Shown here piece after piece: positions 11,269-21,618 of a DNA stretch of 64,000 nucleotides. Location: assembly GCA_947568835.1 (NCBI GenBank), contig OX387607.1, positions 9,563,701-9,627,700 on the forward strand, written 5' to 3'. Source of the stretch: Protonemura montana (lineage: Eukaryota > Arthropoda > Insecta > Plecoptera > Nemouridae). Made by a program: the position numbers and the translations under genes. Position 1 is the stretch's first letter. The number at the start of each line of letters is the position of its first letter. The notes below the pieces were generated by a model. The model made no database searches, was not told the origin of the DNA, and saw only the letters and a program-made list of their open reading frames with translations.

Positions 11269-14200
11269 ATGGCCTTTAAGCTGCCTCCGGAAAAATCAGG
11301 TTGGTTAGGCCCTGAAGAACATTTTTCCGACACCGGTGACATTTCCGACGATGCTACTTATCAGCCAGCTGTCAAATCACCTCTACCAAGGGATGAAAAT
11401 CGTCCAGTGGAAACCAAAAAAACAACAAATACTAGTGACATCGTCGATTTAAATCTTAACCAAAGGCATTTTGAAACCAACGCTTTTCAAAGCTCACCGC
11501 CTGAAAATGACCCATATGTCGTAGGGTACGTTGCCCGCAAAGAAAATGTGGCGCCTCGCGGTTTTGTGTCGTATCCTGTCGACGTGACCGACGATGCGCG
11601 TCGCGACGGCAGCGTCGTTCCTAACGACAAACACAGAGACGCCTTTGTATATCAAACTACGATGCCGATAGGTTTTGAGAAAACCGCTGCTCTGCCGACA
11701 TTAGATCCAATCCCAAAGGTAGATGCAACTGTGCTAGAAAAAACTAATGTTCAAAGCAGGGGCGCTCACAACCAAAAATATCGACAACGTGCAAAGACGA
11801 CAACTTGCTTTGGAAACCGAGGCGAAAGCGAGGGTAGTTTTTATTACATAGTTACGCCGAAGAAGCGTGAACAAACGGTGCAGGAGCCGATCTCTATCAT
11901 TGATGTAGAAAGATACAAAAGTTACGAAAACGAGACCCCCTTGTCAAGGAATGCATCCGTTGTTTCTCCTATAAGTGGGCAAACAACGTATCAAAATAGG
12001 GAGATTTTCGACGGGACACAAATTGCGAACAATAAGGTTTCAAAAAGTAATAACATAATTCAGTCGATTTTGAAGAAACCCATTGAGCACTTGCCTCACA
12101 CTCATTTTCCCAAATTGAGCAGTCTTAGCCCGATAAGGCCAGGTAACCATGACGTTTTCACAGCTGTAGGCACAGAGCAGAAACCGAAAATAATCGAAGA
12201 CGGGCAAGTGTTTTCTAGCCATTCCGTAAGGTTCAGCAACGACATCGCCATGAATCGTGCCGAGGTCCAGGCTTCGAGCGCTTTCTCGCAGAACTCTCGA
12301 GGAACGAACCCTCAGGAGTTTCAGGAACGAAACGTCACGGGCACCGCCCGACCGTCGACTAGATCAACCTCGCCGTCCAGATTGAGCTGGAGGACCGGGA
12401 AATCACCAGGACGCGGACGCTCCACTGATAGGGTTCAGTCCCCGTATCAATTTGCAGGAAGGAGAAAGGAGACGGCACGAAAAAACGATTTGTTTATCAT
12501 CGACGAAGAGGTCCACGCTACTAACGACAGTGCACGAGATGCAGTCGCCAAGGGAACTCGTTCCGATTTGTCTTCTGGTGCTAAACGCGTGATAGTCGGT
12601 CGGGTTTCGTCTCCGAGACGAAGTCGAGACATAGATCTCAGTTGCCAAACATCCGATTCCGCGTTGTCAACAAAAAGAAAGCGCAAGGAACACAGGAATA
12701 CTGACGGAAAATCAGTTGCCGATGCAGTTTTCTATGAGAACGTGTGTGAAGAGCAGAATGAATGTAAAGAGCAAGTCAGGAACAAGAGCGACTGGACCGG
12801 CTTGAACACATACCAGGCACACAGGGTTAAGTTTGAGGACAACCAAAAAAGGCTTGACTTGGTCAGCCCGGATATCTGCGCCATCAGGCAGACAAAAGTA
12901 CAGACGTCGTTCGAAACGACGCCATTGGTCTACGCGACGAGTTCCACAGAGAAGATCGCTTGCCACAACGTGGTCTGCAAGACGAGACAACGTCGCGCGA
13001 GTCAGGACAAAGGAGAGACGGACAAGGACTGTTTCGACAGGTTAGATTCGCCACGCAAAAGGGAATCGAGGCGTTTGTCTAGACCCGCCAGCGCCAATAA
13101 GGAAAATTGCACAGCCGAGCTACCACTAAAAGTCATTTTTAAAAGGCCTCCTTCGATAAAGAAAAAGTTTCAAACGGATTGTGCACCCGATAAAAGTCGA
13201 GAAGTCCGAGTAAACACTTTAATACGTGAAAAATCGCACCCTGAAAGCTATGTGAATAACAACTGTGATATAGGGGTAAAAACACATTTTGAGAACCCTC
13301 CCTATCGAGCTAGCAATCTGAGTCGACACCGAGCGTCTCTGGACGTGGGCAACGACGAACATTGGGTGGCTGACGACGACGTCCCCACGATCGAGGAGCT
13401 GAACGAACGGTTTTACACTCCGGCTTCGGTCTTGCCTACTCCTGCCGGTAAGGATCACAGGTTTTACGACCAACCTCCTGAGAAACCTTGTCAGCAGACT
13501 AAGGAGACACAGACAGTCTTTAGGGGATCGTCGCCAGGTCCGCAACCCGTTGGCAAAACACAAAAATTCTTTAATATTGTCGGGCCGAGCAGCAAAGCTA
13601 GAAACACTATTGTAAGCCAGGCAGGCTGTCGATCTCAGCTGTATGACGGTAAACAGAGACCGTTCCCACGAAGCCATAGATTTGACGAGTCTCAACCCTA
13701 TGAACATGTTTACTCCGACTCTATAAGAGTTCTCCCTGATTTTCAAAGCCAGCAGTTATATAATCCCAATGCGCGTGGCCAAAATCTGAACGTAAATCAC
13801 TGTGAAGCTTACAATAGAAATTTTGAAAATGATGGAAACCGAGATTTCTATAAAAATTCCAATGGATGGGGAGATCAGGATAATTACAGAGACTATGACG
13901 GCTATGGAAGTCCTAATGAATATAGTCCTGATGAACATGGAATTCCTAATGAATATAGTCCTGATGAATATGGAAATGCTGATGAATATAGTCCTGATGA
14001 ATATGGAAATGCTGATGAATATTGTCCTGATGAATATAGTCCTGATGAACATGGAAATGCTGATGAATATAAAAATGGAGCCTCGTTCCCTCCGCCCGTT
14101 TTCGTCGGCAAGCCTCTTGGACAAACGAACAACAACCAAGTAGTTGAAGGAGCGTGGGATTTCATGAAGAATATGTTTCGCAAAAAGAAATTCCGGAACG

Positions 14201-14481
14201 CAGCGTACAACAAGAGGGCGGAAGTGTCCTGCGGAGATTGCGGGAACGGAATGAGGTTCACGCTATCGGTGGGAATGCAGGACGGCGCCGGCTGTCTGGT
14301 GTGTTACAACAGGGTCAGGGATGACTTCACGGAACTGTTGAATGTTTACAAAGAGAAGGGGTATTTGCCTTGTGATTGCAAGAAAGCACTTTGTGTCACT
14401 GAACTGGTCAATGGGTATATGGCCCAAGAAAAGGTGGTGTGCACTTGTATAGGGGATGCGTTCATTGATCTAGGAAAATAG
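11269..14481 (+). CDS. P1: long low-complexity protein with C-terminal paired-cysteine domain
   Basis: A single uninterrupted frame of 1070 residues; the ATG has A at -3 and G at +4. Residues 1-870 are polar, Ser/Arg/Lys/Asp-rich and probably disordered, with basic SP-rich patches around 365-390. Residues about 880-935 are 4.5 copies of an 11-residue repeat (G-x-x-[ND]-E-Y-S-P-D-E-[HY]), one copy extended by five residues. A basic stretch (FMKNMFRKKKFRN) leads into the domain at about 985-1064: C-x2-C-G, F-T-L-S-V, C-x2-C-Y, R-x-D-F, G-Y-x2-C-x-C and a last C-x-C (CTC). The four cysteine pairs suggest two zinc sites. The same module is in P2 and P3. KETQT at 745-749 fits a dynein light chain LC8-binding motif. 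There is no signal peptide or membrane segment. Function unknown; not a family I recognise. Confidence 0.85.
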   Translation: MAFKLPPEKSGWLGPEEHFSDTGDISDDATYQPAVKSPLPRDENRPVETKKTTNTSDIVDLNLNQRHFETNAFQSSPPENDPYVVGYVARKENVAPRGFVSYPVDVTDDARRDGSVVPNDKHRDAFVYQTTMPIGFEKTAALPTLDPIPKVDATVLEKTNVQSRGAHNQKYRQRAKTTTCFGNRGESEGSFYYIVTPKKREQTVQEPISIIDVERYKSYENETPLSRNASVVSPISGQTTYQNREIFDGTQIANNKVSKSNNIIQSILKKPIEHLPHTHFPKLSSLSPIRPGNHDVFTAVGTEQKPKIIEDGQVFSSHSVRFSNDIAMNRAEVQASSAFSQNSRGTNPQEFQERNVTGTARPSTRSTSPSRLSWRTGKSPGRGRSTDRVQSPYQFAGRRKETARKNDLFIIDEEVHATNDSARDAVAKGTRSDLSSGAKRVIVGRVSSPRRSRDIDLSCQTSDSALSTKRKRKEHRNTDGKSVADAVFYENVCEEQNECKEQVRNKSDWTGLNTYQAHRVKFEDNQKRLDLVSPDICAIRQTKVQTSFETTPLVYATSSTEKIACHNVVCKTRQRRASQDKGETDKDCFDRLDSPRKRESRRLSRPASANKENCTAELPLKVIFKRPPSIKKKFQTDCAPDKSREVRVNTLIREKSHPESYVNNNCDIGVKTHFENPPYRASNLSRHRASLDVGNDEHWVADDDVPTIEELNERFYTPASVLPTPAGKDHRFYDQPPEKPCQQTKETQTVFRGSSPGPQPVGKTQKFFNIVGPSSKARNTIVSQAGCRSQLYDGKQRPFPRSHRFDESQPYEHVYSDSIRVLPDFQSQQLYNPNARGQNLNVNHCEAYNRNFENDGNRDFYKNSNGWGDQDNYRDYDGYGSPNEYSPDEHGIPNEYSPDEYGNADEYSPDEYGNADEYCPDEYSPDEHGNADEYKNGASFPPPVFVGKPLGQTNNNQVVEGAWDFMKNMFRKKKFRNAAYNKRAEVSCGDCGNGMRFTLSVGMQDGAGCLVCYNRVRDDFTELLNVYKEKGYLPCDCKKALCVTELVNGYMAQEKVVCTCIGDAFIDLGK

Positions 14482-14488
14482 ACCCATC

Positions 14489-14494
14489 AATAAA
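14489..14494 (+). terminator. Polyadenylation signal of P1
   Basis: AATAAA begins only eight bases after the P1 stop codon, implying a very short 3' UTR. Confidence 0.6.
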
Positions 14495-14589
14495 TAATTT
14501 CAAAAAGTGTAACAGTCAAAAAGTGTTTTTTTTTGCAAACATTACAATATAAAAAAGATATATCTTCAAATTAGGATGAAATCTTATTT

Positions 14590-14720
14590 AAATTGCAAAC
14601 GCTTGCAATGCGCGGGGTATTTTATTATTATCAACACTATAACCGTCTCAAAAATTGATGCCCAAATGTCCCCGTTTGGGCATCAATTTTTGAGACGGTT
14701 ATAGTGTTGACAATACAAAT
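14590..14720. repeat. Small foldback element with a perfect 36-bp stem
   Basis: The left arm at 14,631-14,666 and right arm at 14,675-14,710 are exact reverse complements around an 8-base loop. Just upstream is GCAAACGCTTGCAATGCGCGG, itself partly palindromic. The same upstream motif followed by a shorter, decayed hairpin recurs at about 43,740-43,835, so this is a repeated, MITE- or foldback-like element. No open frame is present. The perfection of the stem argues for recent insertion or recent correction of one arm by the other. Confidence 0.8.
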
Positions 14721-15001
14721 ATATATCTTGTAATAAAATTACTTCAAATACTTCTTCATGACCAGAGTTAATTGAAAAGGAAGCTAATAAACAAGACTGT
14801 GTTTAAAAGAAAACAGCTGAAAATTCCGCGATTGACATTTCCTTCCATCACTGTATTTATGTCAAAACTTAATTTTGCTATGTAAACTCCAAATTTTCAG
14901 GATGAACCGCGCACTACGCTATTTTGATGGTGTTTGAGAGTCTTAAAAATGCCTCGGATCAAACAGAATATTTGATGACCATCATAACTTAAGAAATCAA
15001 C

Positions 15002-18000
15002 ATGAACGCGCCGCCGCACCCAACCATCCGTTCCCGAAACGTTCGTGCAAATATGCCAAGCTTACAAATACCTCGAAATAATCGTCCTGCCAACAGGTCA
15101 GGATACATGGGGGCACACACCGACCCCACCGCGGTGAACTTCATTTTGGAACCGCTAAACTGTCGACAACGTTTCAACCCTCCTCAATCGAACGATGCCT
15201 TCAGGAAAATTCGGGGAAACCGGCACCAAACCTTCAGTAGAAGTCCTCCGCGTGAAATGTACCAGTCTCACAATTCAAACATAATTGATCCGAACGATGT
15301 CTACTACCAAGAGTTCCAACGAATTTCTGGTAGACCAGGAAGTTGTGATAACTCTTATTTTATGAATAAACTAGCTCAAAAATACAAAATTGACGCATAC
15401 AATTTAAGTCACACCATACCACCACCATTCCCGACACGAAAACCTTATACAGTAGCGCCCGTTTCCGCTTCGTGTCCTTTTCCAGCACCGCAACCACAAG
15501 TTTACAGAAGCAGCGTGCTCCCCAAAAAAGGCCCCGGCGTTAAGGGTGGACTCACCAAAAACGCATTCGTTACTTGCGTGTGTGGTGACCGCATACAGTT
15601 CAGTTTAAACGTCGAAAACAATCAAAATAACAGTAAATCACAGTGCGAAATTTGCTTCGAGCGTTTGCGAAAAGATTTCGAGGAGCTAGTAGAGTCGTAC
15701 ATCGACCAAGGGTTCATACCGTGCAAATGCAGAGGACGTATCAGTGTCTCAGAGCTGGCTGCCGAATACTGGCAGGCCGAGGGGCTGCGATGCATCTGTG
15801 ACGACCCTTCCAAGATGGTTCACACTTGCGGGAAACCGGCGAGACCTCAAAGACGCTTTGCAGCAAAGTCCTTTGCGGCAGACTTTGCGCGAGATATGGA
15901 GGAAGACAGGAAACAGGTAGGTTCACTTCAATGTCGTGTGTAGTGTCGTTACAAAGCTGTTTAACGCTTCCCTGCTTAGAACTTAAGATTTTTTAATTAA
16001 TAGTCATACAATTATTTTAAAGCGCGAAGAAGATGAAGCAATCGAAGAGGAATGTTACTCGGATTGTGACGTGTCCGTTGCCAAGTCCGAAGAGTACGAC
16101 GATGACGATTACGACCAGGAGGAAAGCGGTGACTTTGCCGAGGAAAATAAATCTTCAGGCAGTAAAAAAAAAGCTGCTAAATTCCCAGAAGACGAAGACG
16201 ATTTCAACGAGGACGATGCGTTGCCTGCTTCGGAGGCACCGTCCGATGAGTCGGTAGCCTCTCAAGCTACTGGAACCAGTGTGTCCAAGAGCCAGAAACG
16301 TTCGGTGACTTCCGACGAATTTGAAGATGACTTTGACGCCGATGCTAGCACAGCAGGCTCTGGACGAGGAACGAAGGGCGGGACAAGATATGGTGGACGG
16401 GGGTCTTCACCGTCGGAAGGCTCCGAAGGTTACGCGAGTGGTTCGCGTGGCGGTGGTAGGACCAGGTCGGAATATTCTGAAGACTATCCACGAGACTCGA
16501 GGGGTAGGTGTACAGTTTGCGGTGATAGTAGAGACAGGGGTGGCAGAGGGTATCCGTCGTCCCGTTCAGGCGACTCTGACGGTTACCAGCGAGGTGGCAG
16601 AGGAGGTCGTTACGAGTCCCCTGGTCGAGCCGGCCGATCGAGTGGGTATTCAGGAGGCTCCAGGGATAGAGGGCAAACAGGTCCGTTGGAGAGGGGTTAC
16701 AGAGGAGGGCCAGGTGACTCTGGTAGAGCTCGAGACCGACAGGGTCGTGACGGAGGGCGTGGAAAGCGTGGGGGCGCTGGAGCGTACCCTGATGAGGAGA
16801 GAAGAGGTGGTTATCGTGATTCAAGGGGCTCTGGTAGACAGTCTAAAGATGATTCTAGAGGTTCTGATATATCTGGCCGCAGCTCCAGAGGCTCTGGACC
16901 GTACCGTTCAGGAGAGAGACCACGCTCTGGTCAAACGCGGGACGGCTATGGAGGTGAACGCCGACCTGGAAGGAGGACACCAGAACTGTACGATTATTCT
17001 GAAGGACGAGGCGCTAAAGATTACCCAACAGACCGAGGTGGATACGAGCCCCAAAGTGATAGATACAGGTCCCGTGGGTCTCGGCGTGATCCTGATTACA
17101 GTGACCGACAGTGGGAGTCGAGTCGGGGAAGGGTAATGCGACCTGAGGACCGCGATATGAGGCCCAAAGGTCGTCGCAGTGGGTCAGGTAGGGATGCGAG
17201 AGACAAGGAGAGAAGGCCGCCGAGGGACTACAACGATGGCGATGAAGACAAACGTCGGCGGCCTGTTGGAGGGGGAGCAGGCTTCCAGAGTCAAACCCAG
17301 GACCGGAAAGAAAGAATACCGAACGACGACGTGGCCAGGAGTCGGAAACCGGCCTCAGGAGCCAAACGAGCTGAAGCTGGTGGATCAGAGGCAGCGAAAA
17401 GAGGCAGGCCTCGAGCGCGAGAACCAGGTGAGAAAAAGACGGAAGGTGGAGGTGCCCGTCCTAAGTCAGAGCGAAAAAAATATCCGGAAGGGGTGACAGA
17501 CCCGAAGCCAAGGGTCGGAAAGGCCGAGGGCGAACAGCCATCATCGAATAAGTCTGATGGGCCACCGAGAGAGAAGAGGGTGACTGAGAAGACGGTGACT
17601 AAGAGGACAACGGTGGAAAGGGCAGTGCCGGAAGAAAAAGAGAAGCCTGTCAAGAAAAAGAGACCTGCTGAGGGTCGAAAGAAGGCAGTGATTGCTGAAA
17701 AGACTGTTGAGCTAGCGAAAGAAGAGGCTGAAAATAAACCAGTGAGTAAAGATTCTAGAAAGAAAAATGGTGCACCTGCCACGGGAGAGAAGGTACAAGA
17801 ACCCGCGAAGAAGGAGGAAGAACTCCGAAAAGAGAATGTAGAAGATAAGAAGGTTGTGAAGAAGAAGCTTAATCCAGACGAGGTAGAGAAAGTTGTAGAG
17901 AAGAAAGAAGTTAAGAAGAGACCCAAGGAAGAACCAGCGAAGGTTGTAAAAACAGAAGAGAAAAGGAAAGAGGTAACGAAAGAGGAGAAGAAAGAAAACA

Positions 18001-18122
18001 ACAAACTTGTGCAGAAGGAGACGACTGTCAAAGAGGAAACGGTTGTGGAGGAGGAAGAGAAGCCTAAGAAGCCCAAGAGACACTCGAGGAGTGACATGGG
18101 CAGCCACCATGTCACATATTGA
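15002..18122 (+). CDS. P2: paired-cysteine domain protein with long RG-rich and Lys/Glu-rich tail
   Basis: Two exons: 15,002-15,916 and 16,023-18,122, joined in phase 0 by a 106-base intron (CAG/GTAGGT ... TTTTAAAG), giving 1004 residues. Residues 1-180 are Pro/Arg/Asn-rich. The shared cysteine domain is at about 190-266: C192-x-C194-G, F-S-L-N-V, C-x2-C-F, R-x-D-F, G-F-x2-C-x-C-R-G, ending in C-I-C. After the intron come an acidic stretch (about 306-400), a very Arg/Gly/Ser/Asp-rich RGG-like region (about 418-720, with an isolated CTVCG) and a Lys/Glu-rich tail (about 765-998). Such RG and charged tracts often bind RNA or drive condensates; this is inference. Start chosen as the ATG after in-frame gene-free sequence. 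No signal peptide. Function unknown. Confidence 0.85.
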
Positions 18123-18175
18123 TTCAGTTACCTGCTCGTGAAATGCCTTTGTGCATAGCATTTCTGAAGACTCTC

Positions 18176-18181
18176 AATAAA
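18176..18181 (+). terminator. Polyadenylation signal of P2
   Basis: AATAAA 54 bases after the P2 stop codon. Confidence 0.65.
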
Positions 18182-18649
18182 CAAGTTGTGTATGTTTTTG
18201 TACCCTTAGTACCTCGTCAGTACTCATTTGTTAGATAAAGTGGTTGCAGATATCACTAGCAACACCCTCGTTTGATTTTGTTCACATTTAATTTCGAATA
18301 AATAATAGGCTTCAGTAAATAATCATCATTTTTAGCTCCATGATTATATTGTTATATTATTAAATAATTAGTCAATACAGGATGTATAATTGAAGTTATT
18401 CCTAGTTACTTGAGTAAAAATAATATATTTATCTGTTTTTTAAATTAGTACCACCATAATTTGTGGTGCTCAGCTTAGATAAGACTTTACGTAACGTTGT
18501 AACGTTACATAAAGATTGGCATGTGGTATTTTAGAGCGAACAGAGAGTAACTATTTGGTTCTCTGCAGCCAGTTGCATGCCAGGGAATAAATCCTTTAAG
18601 AAAAATATTTTTTTTAATTACGGTTGTTTTTCAATGTTCCATAAATACT

Positions 18650-18655
18650 TTTATT
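18650..18655 (-). terminator. Polyadenylation signal of the lectin gene
   Basis: AATAAA on the minus strand, about 45 bases after the lectin stop codon. The roughly 470 bases between here and the P2 signal hold no gene; the two genes converge. Confidence 0.65.
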
Positions 18656-18698
18656 TCTTCTCGTCCATCGCTCACGAAGTCTAATTTTCTCTCCTGGG

Positions 18699-21618
18699 TC
18701 AATGCAGCTCGACTTGCAAAAACCGCTTGCAAATGTATGGTAACGTGAACCCGGGCCCAGTTTCGACGTCTTCGAGCCCCGTGCTCCGTTCGTAGGGGTT
18801 CAAGTAGAGCAACATTGCTGGGTAATTGGAGCTCGGAGTCGGCACATGGTCGAACAACCACGTGTAATAGCCAGAGTGGTCCAGCCGCTCTCCTGCAAAT
18901 TCAGGCACGTTCAGGACTCGGGTGTCTGAATTGGAAGAATACGACTTAATCGCTGTCTTTTTTAACTTAATTTCTTACTTCACTATCATTATCTTTCATG
19001 GCCAAGTCACCAAGACTAAAAAAATCGGAATTTGCATTAAATTCATGATATATTCTCTACCATAGCTAGGTTATTACCAAGTGCGAGGGAATTTCCAGGC
19101 ATTTTCGGGCAACAGTTACGGCAATTTCATGAAACAGCCATGTATTGTAACTTTAATCGCATCCTAAAAGGAAATCATTCCTGAATTAATTAATCTTGAT
19201 TCCATGCACATACGCTTCTTACCGTAAGCATCCTGCAAGGGAAATAAGATTTTAAACTAGTCAATAAGCAGTTCTGAGATACTAGGTTCCAGAAATAAAT
19301 AAAAAAGTGTGTAAGCTTGCAAGGAATATGCTAGCCCGAAAGTGAAGATACCAGCAAACAGACTGCCCCCGCACCATGGCTAGTTCAGCTAAGATTTTAG
19401 TGGCGGATCAATTCCCAAGATTGTTATAACTGGTAGAAAAATGCTTTTAAAATAGCTCGAAAGCAAAACATTTTGGCATGGAAAAAGCTTGGCTAAAAAT
19501 GGCTAAAATCAGCGGAGTTGATTTGCTGTTTTTTTTTTTTAAATAGCAGTTGGCCCGTGTGTCATTCCAAAACGACCGGCGACGCCGCTACCCGAAAAGT
19601 ATGTTCGCTCGCTGAAAGAAAACACTCACCAAGAATGGTTCTAAAAACACCGCCCACGTTATGAGCGCCGTAGTGTATCTTGATCCCGTCCGGGGCGCCA
19701 TACTTGGCGAAGACGGCGTCGAACTCCGACTTAGATCTAAGCACGAGCAGGTATCCACCCTCCGAGAAGCACGTCGCGACGGCGACGCGCCATTCGACGA
19801 CTTCGGTGTGCAGTTTATAGTAGCCGTAGCCCGGCAGCAGGTCTCTGGGGGGTGAAGAGCCAGCCAATAAATAATGGTTCCTTTGGGCGAACAAAACCTA
19901 TTTGACTTGACAGCTGTTATCCTCTTTTTACCAATTAGCTGCAGGCTTATTAATTTTTTACTAAAACAAGTGCTTCCAGTAGCTTCTGGTAGACAAGTTA
20001 TGGGTCTTGTCATAGTACGCAATGCTCGGGCCGAGTTTACACAATTCGAGGCCTAGAAATCCCACAATTCGCGCCCCTATGATAGCAAGGTGTTTTTTTT
20101 TTGCTATTTAAAAACATGAAACATGAAATTAAATTCCTCCAAGACCGTGCTCTCAAGCCACCAAATAAGAGCAACGAAGTTGAGAAAGGAAGAACTCCTA
20201 TTGTCAGTTTATTCATTTCCCTTTCAAAGGCCGGCGGGAGAACGGAAGGAAGAACAAAATAAATTTGCTTTCTGACCCTGGCTGCTTCAAATTACATATC
20301 AGCTAAAAACAAAGAAGCCTGTCTTTATAGGCACAGCGGTGGCTTTGATGGATTGGCTTTGATGGATTGGCTTTGATGGATTGGCTTTGTTCTTGTCCTA
20401 TAGCTTGGTCTAGATTAAAGCAATGAGGATATAAAATAACAAAAGCGATACAATGCGACCAATAATAAATGCGGAATTGCGATTCTAGTGAAAGGTTTTG
20501 AAGTTTGGCAGACAGTTTTGAAGTTCTAGATCGACGAACAGGCGATCGTCAATAATTTTAAAACGTTTAAGAAACCCACCTTATGCAACTGGACGCATTA
20601 CTTGAATCAGGTGTTGTTTCTTGCGTCGATGGAGCCGTAGTTTGAGCCGTAGTTTGAGCCGTAGTTTGCGCCGTAGTTTGAGCCGTAGTTTGAGCCGTAG
20701 TGTGAGCCGTAGTTTGAGCCGTCGTTTGAGCCGTCGTTTGAGCCGTCGTTTGAGCCGTAGTTTCAGGCATCGTTTGAGCCGTGGTTTGAGCCGTTGTTTC
20801 AGTCGTTGTCTCTATCGTAGTTTCAGGCGTCGGTTCGGGCGTCGGTTCAGGCGTCGGATTGGTAGTAGGCAGAAGCCCATTGACGTTACCCTGGATGTTG
20901 ATGTAAATGTTGTTGGCGTTCAGCTCGCGGAAGACGACTTGCACGGCGGAGTCCTCGCCTTGGGGATTCTGGGCGATGTCAACGGCGACGTCAACAGCTT
21001 TGGCGTCGTCATCAGCTTGGGCGTCGTCAACAGCTTTGGCGTCGTCATCAGCTTGGGCGATGTCGATGGCATTTACATGATTCTGCGTTTCAAATATTAA
21101 TGTACTATGTTGTCTAAAAACTTATCAAACATAGTAATTGATGTGTTGTTTTAGTTTTGAAAGCTTTCAGGAGGTTTTAGATTATGCTTGAAGTATTATT
21201 ACCGAGTTGAAATTACAAGAATGTCATGTTACTTTAACAGTTCGAGATAGACATAATAAAAAACATTTTGAGCCACATGAGTTACCATAAGATGAGCAGG
21301 AATCTGGTGTCTGAACATTAACTTTTGATAAATGTTTGATGTTTTTTTAGTTAGCGGAGTTTCGTCGCAAATTCTGAATGGTGTGGGAGCAAATTTCGAA
21401 AAAAATTACACATTTTCAATGAAACTTAAATTTTATGTCGACAAAAAAATAACTATCATGAAGTTTTCTTCAACGATAATGCTTGGAAAATTTTAAGAAA
21501 AATGTGTCAGCAATTATTTTTTTATATAATACGGTCTTACCTGGGGAAAAGTTTTTACAAATTTGAAGTTGGTAAAAACAGCGATCGCCACGATAATAAA
21601 AATAGAGGTTGCTTGCAT
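18699..21618 (-). CDS. Secreted C-type lectin-like protein with mucin-like Thr stalk
   Basis: Four exons: 21,541-21,618; 20,580-21,082; 19,630-19,844; 18,699-18,925, with phases 0, 2 and 1 all agreeing; 340 residues. Exon 1 is a signal peptide (MQATSIFIIVAIAVFTNFKF). Exon 2 holds an Ala/Asp repeat (AQADDDAKAVDD twice), a short hydrophobic module (VQVVFRELNANNIYINIQG) and a stalk of Pro-Glu and about 18 Thr-Thr-Ala-Gln tetrads, likely O-glycosylated. Exons 3-4 form one C-type lectin domain of the insect hemolymph LPS-binding type: GYGYYKLHTE, W-x5-A-x2-C, GGVFRTILG, ending LPYIC. The outer disulfide cysteines (VATC and YIC) are present, but the inner pair and the EPN/QPD and WND calcium-sugar motifs are absent, so classic calcium-dependent sugar binding is unlikely. 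Probably an immune or extracellular-matrix protein. Confidence 0.85.
20341..20389. repeat. 14-bp tandem repeat
   Basis: Three and a half copies of GGCTTTGATGGATT in the second intron of the lectin gene. A simple repeat. Confidence 0.85.

Noticed and set aside
13756-14261. Repetitive Ile/Phe/Arg frames opposite P1
   Set aside because: Shadows of the 33-base coding repeat in P1; the periodicity alone keeps them open.
14631-14710. microRNA precursor
   Set aside because: The stem is perfect and the sequence recurs as a decayed copy elsewhere, as in a foldback transposon. miRNA stems usually have mismatches. Small-RNA data could reopen this.
16321-17136. 271-residue plus-strand frame overlapping P2
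   Set aside because: A shifted frame through the Arg/Gly-rich exon of P2, open because of the repeated GGN/AGN composition. P2 itself is longer and joined by a good intron.
17291-18115. Long minus-strand open frame rich in Ser, Phe and Leu
   Set aside because: It is the complement of the Lys/Glu-rich tail of P2; AAG and GAG codons on one strand give CTT and CTC on the other. No start context, splice sites or protein character of its own.
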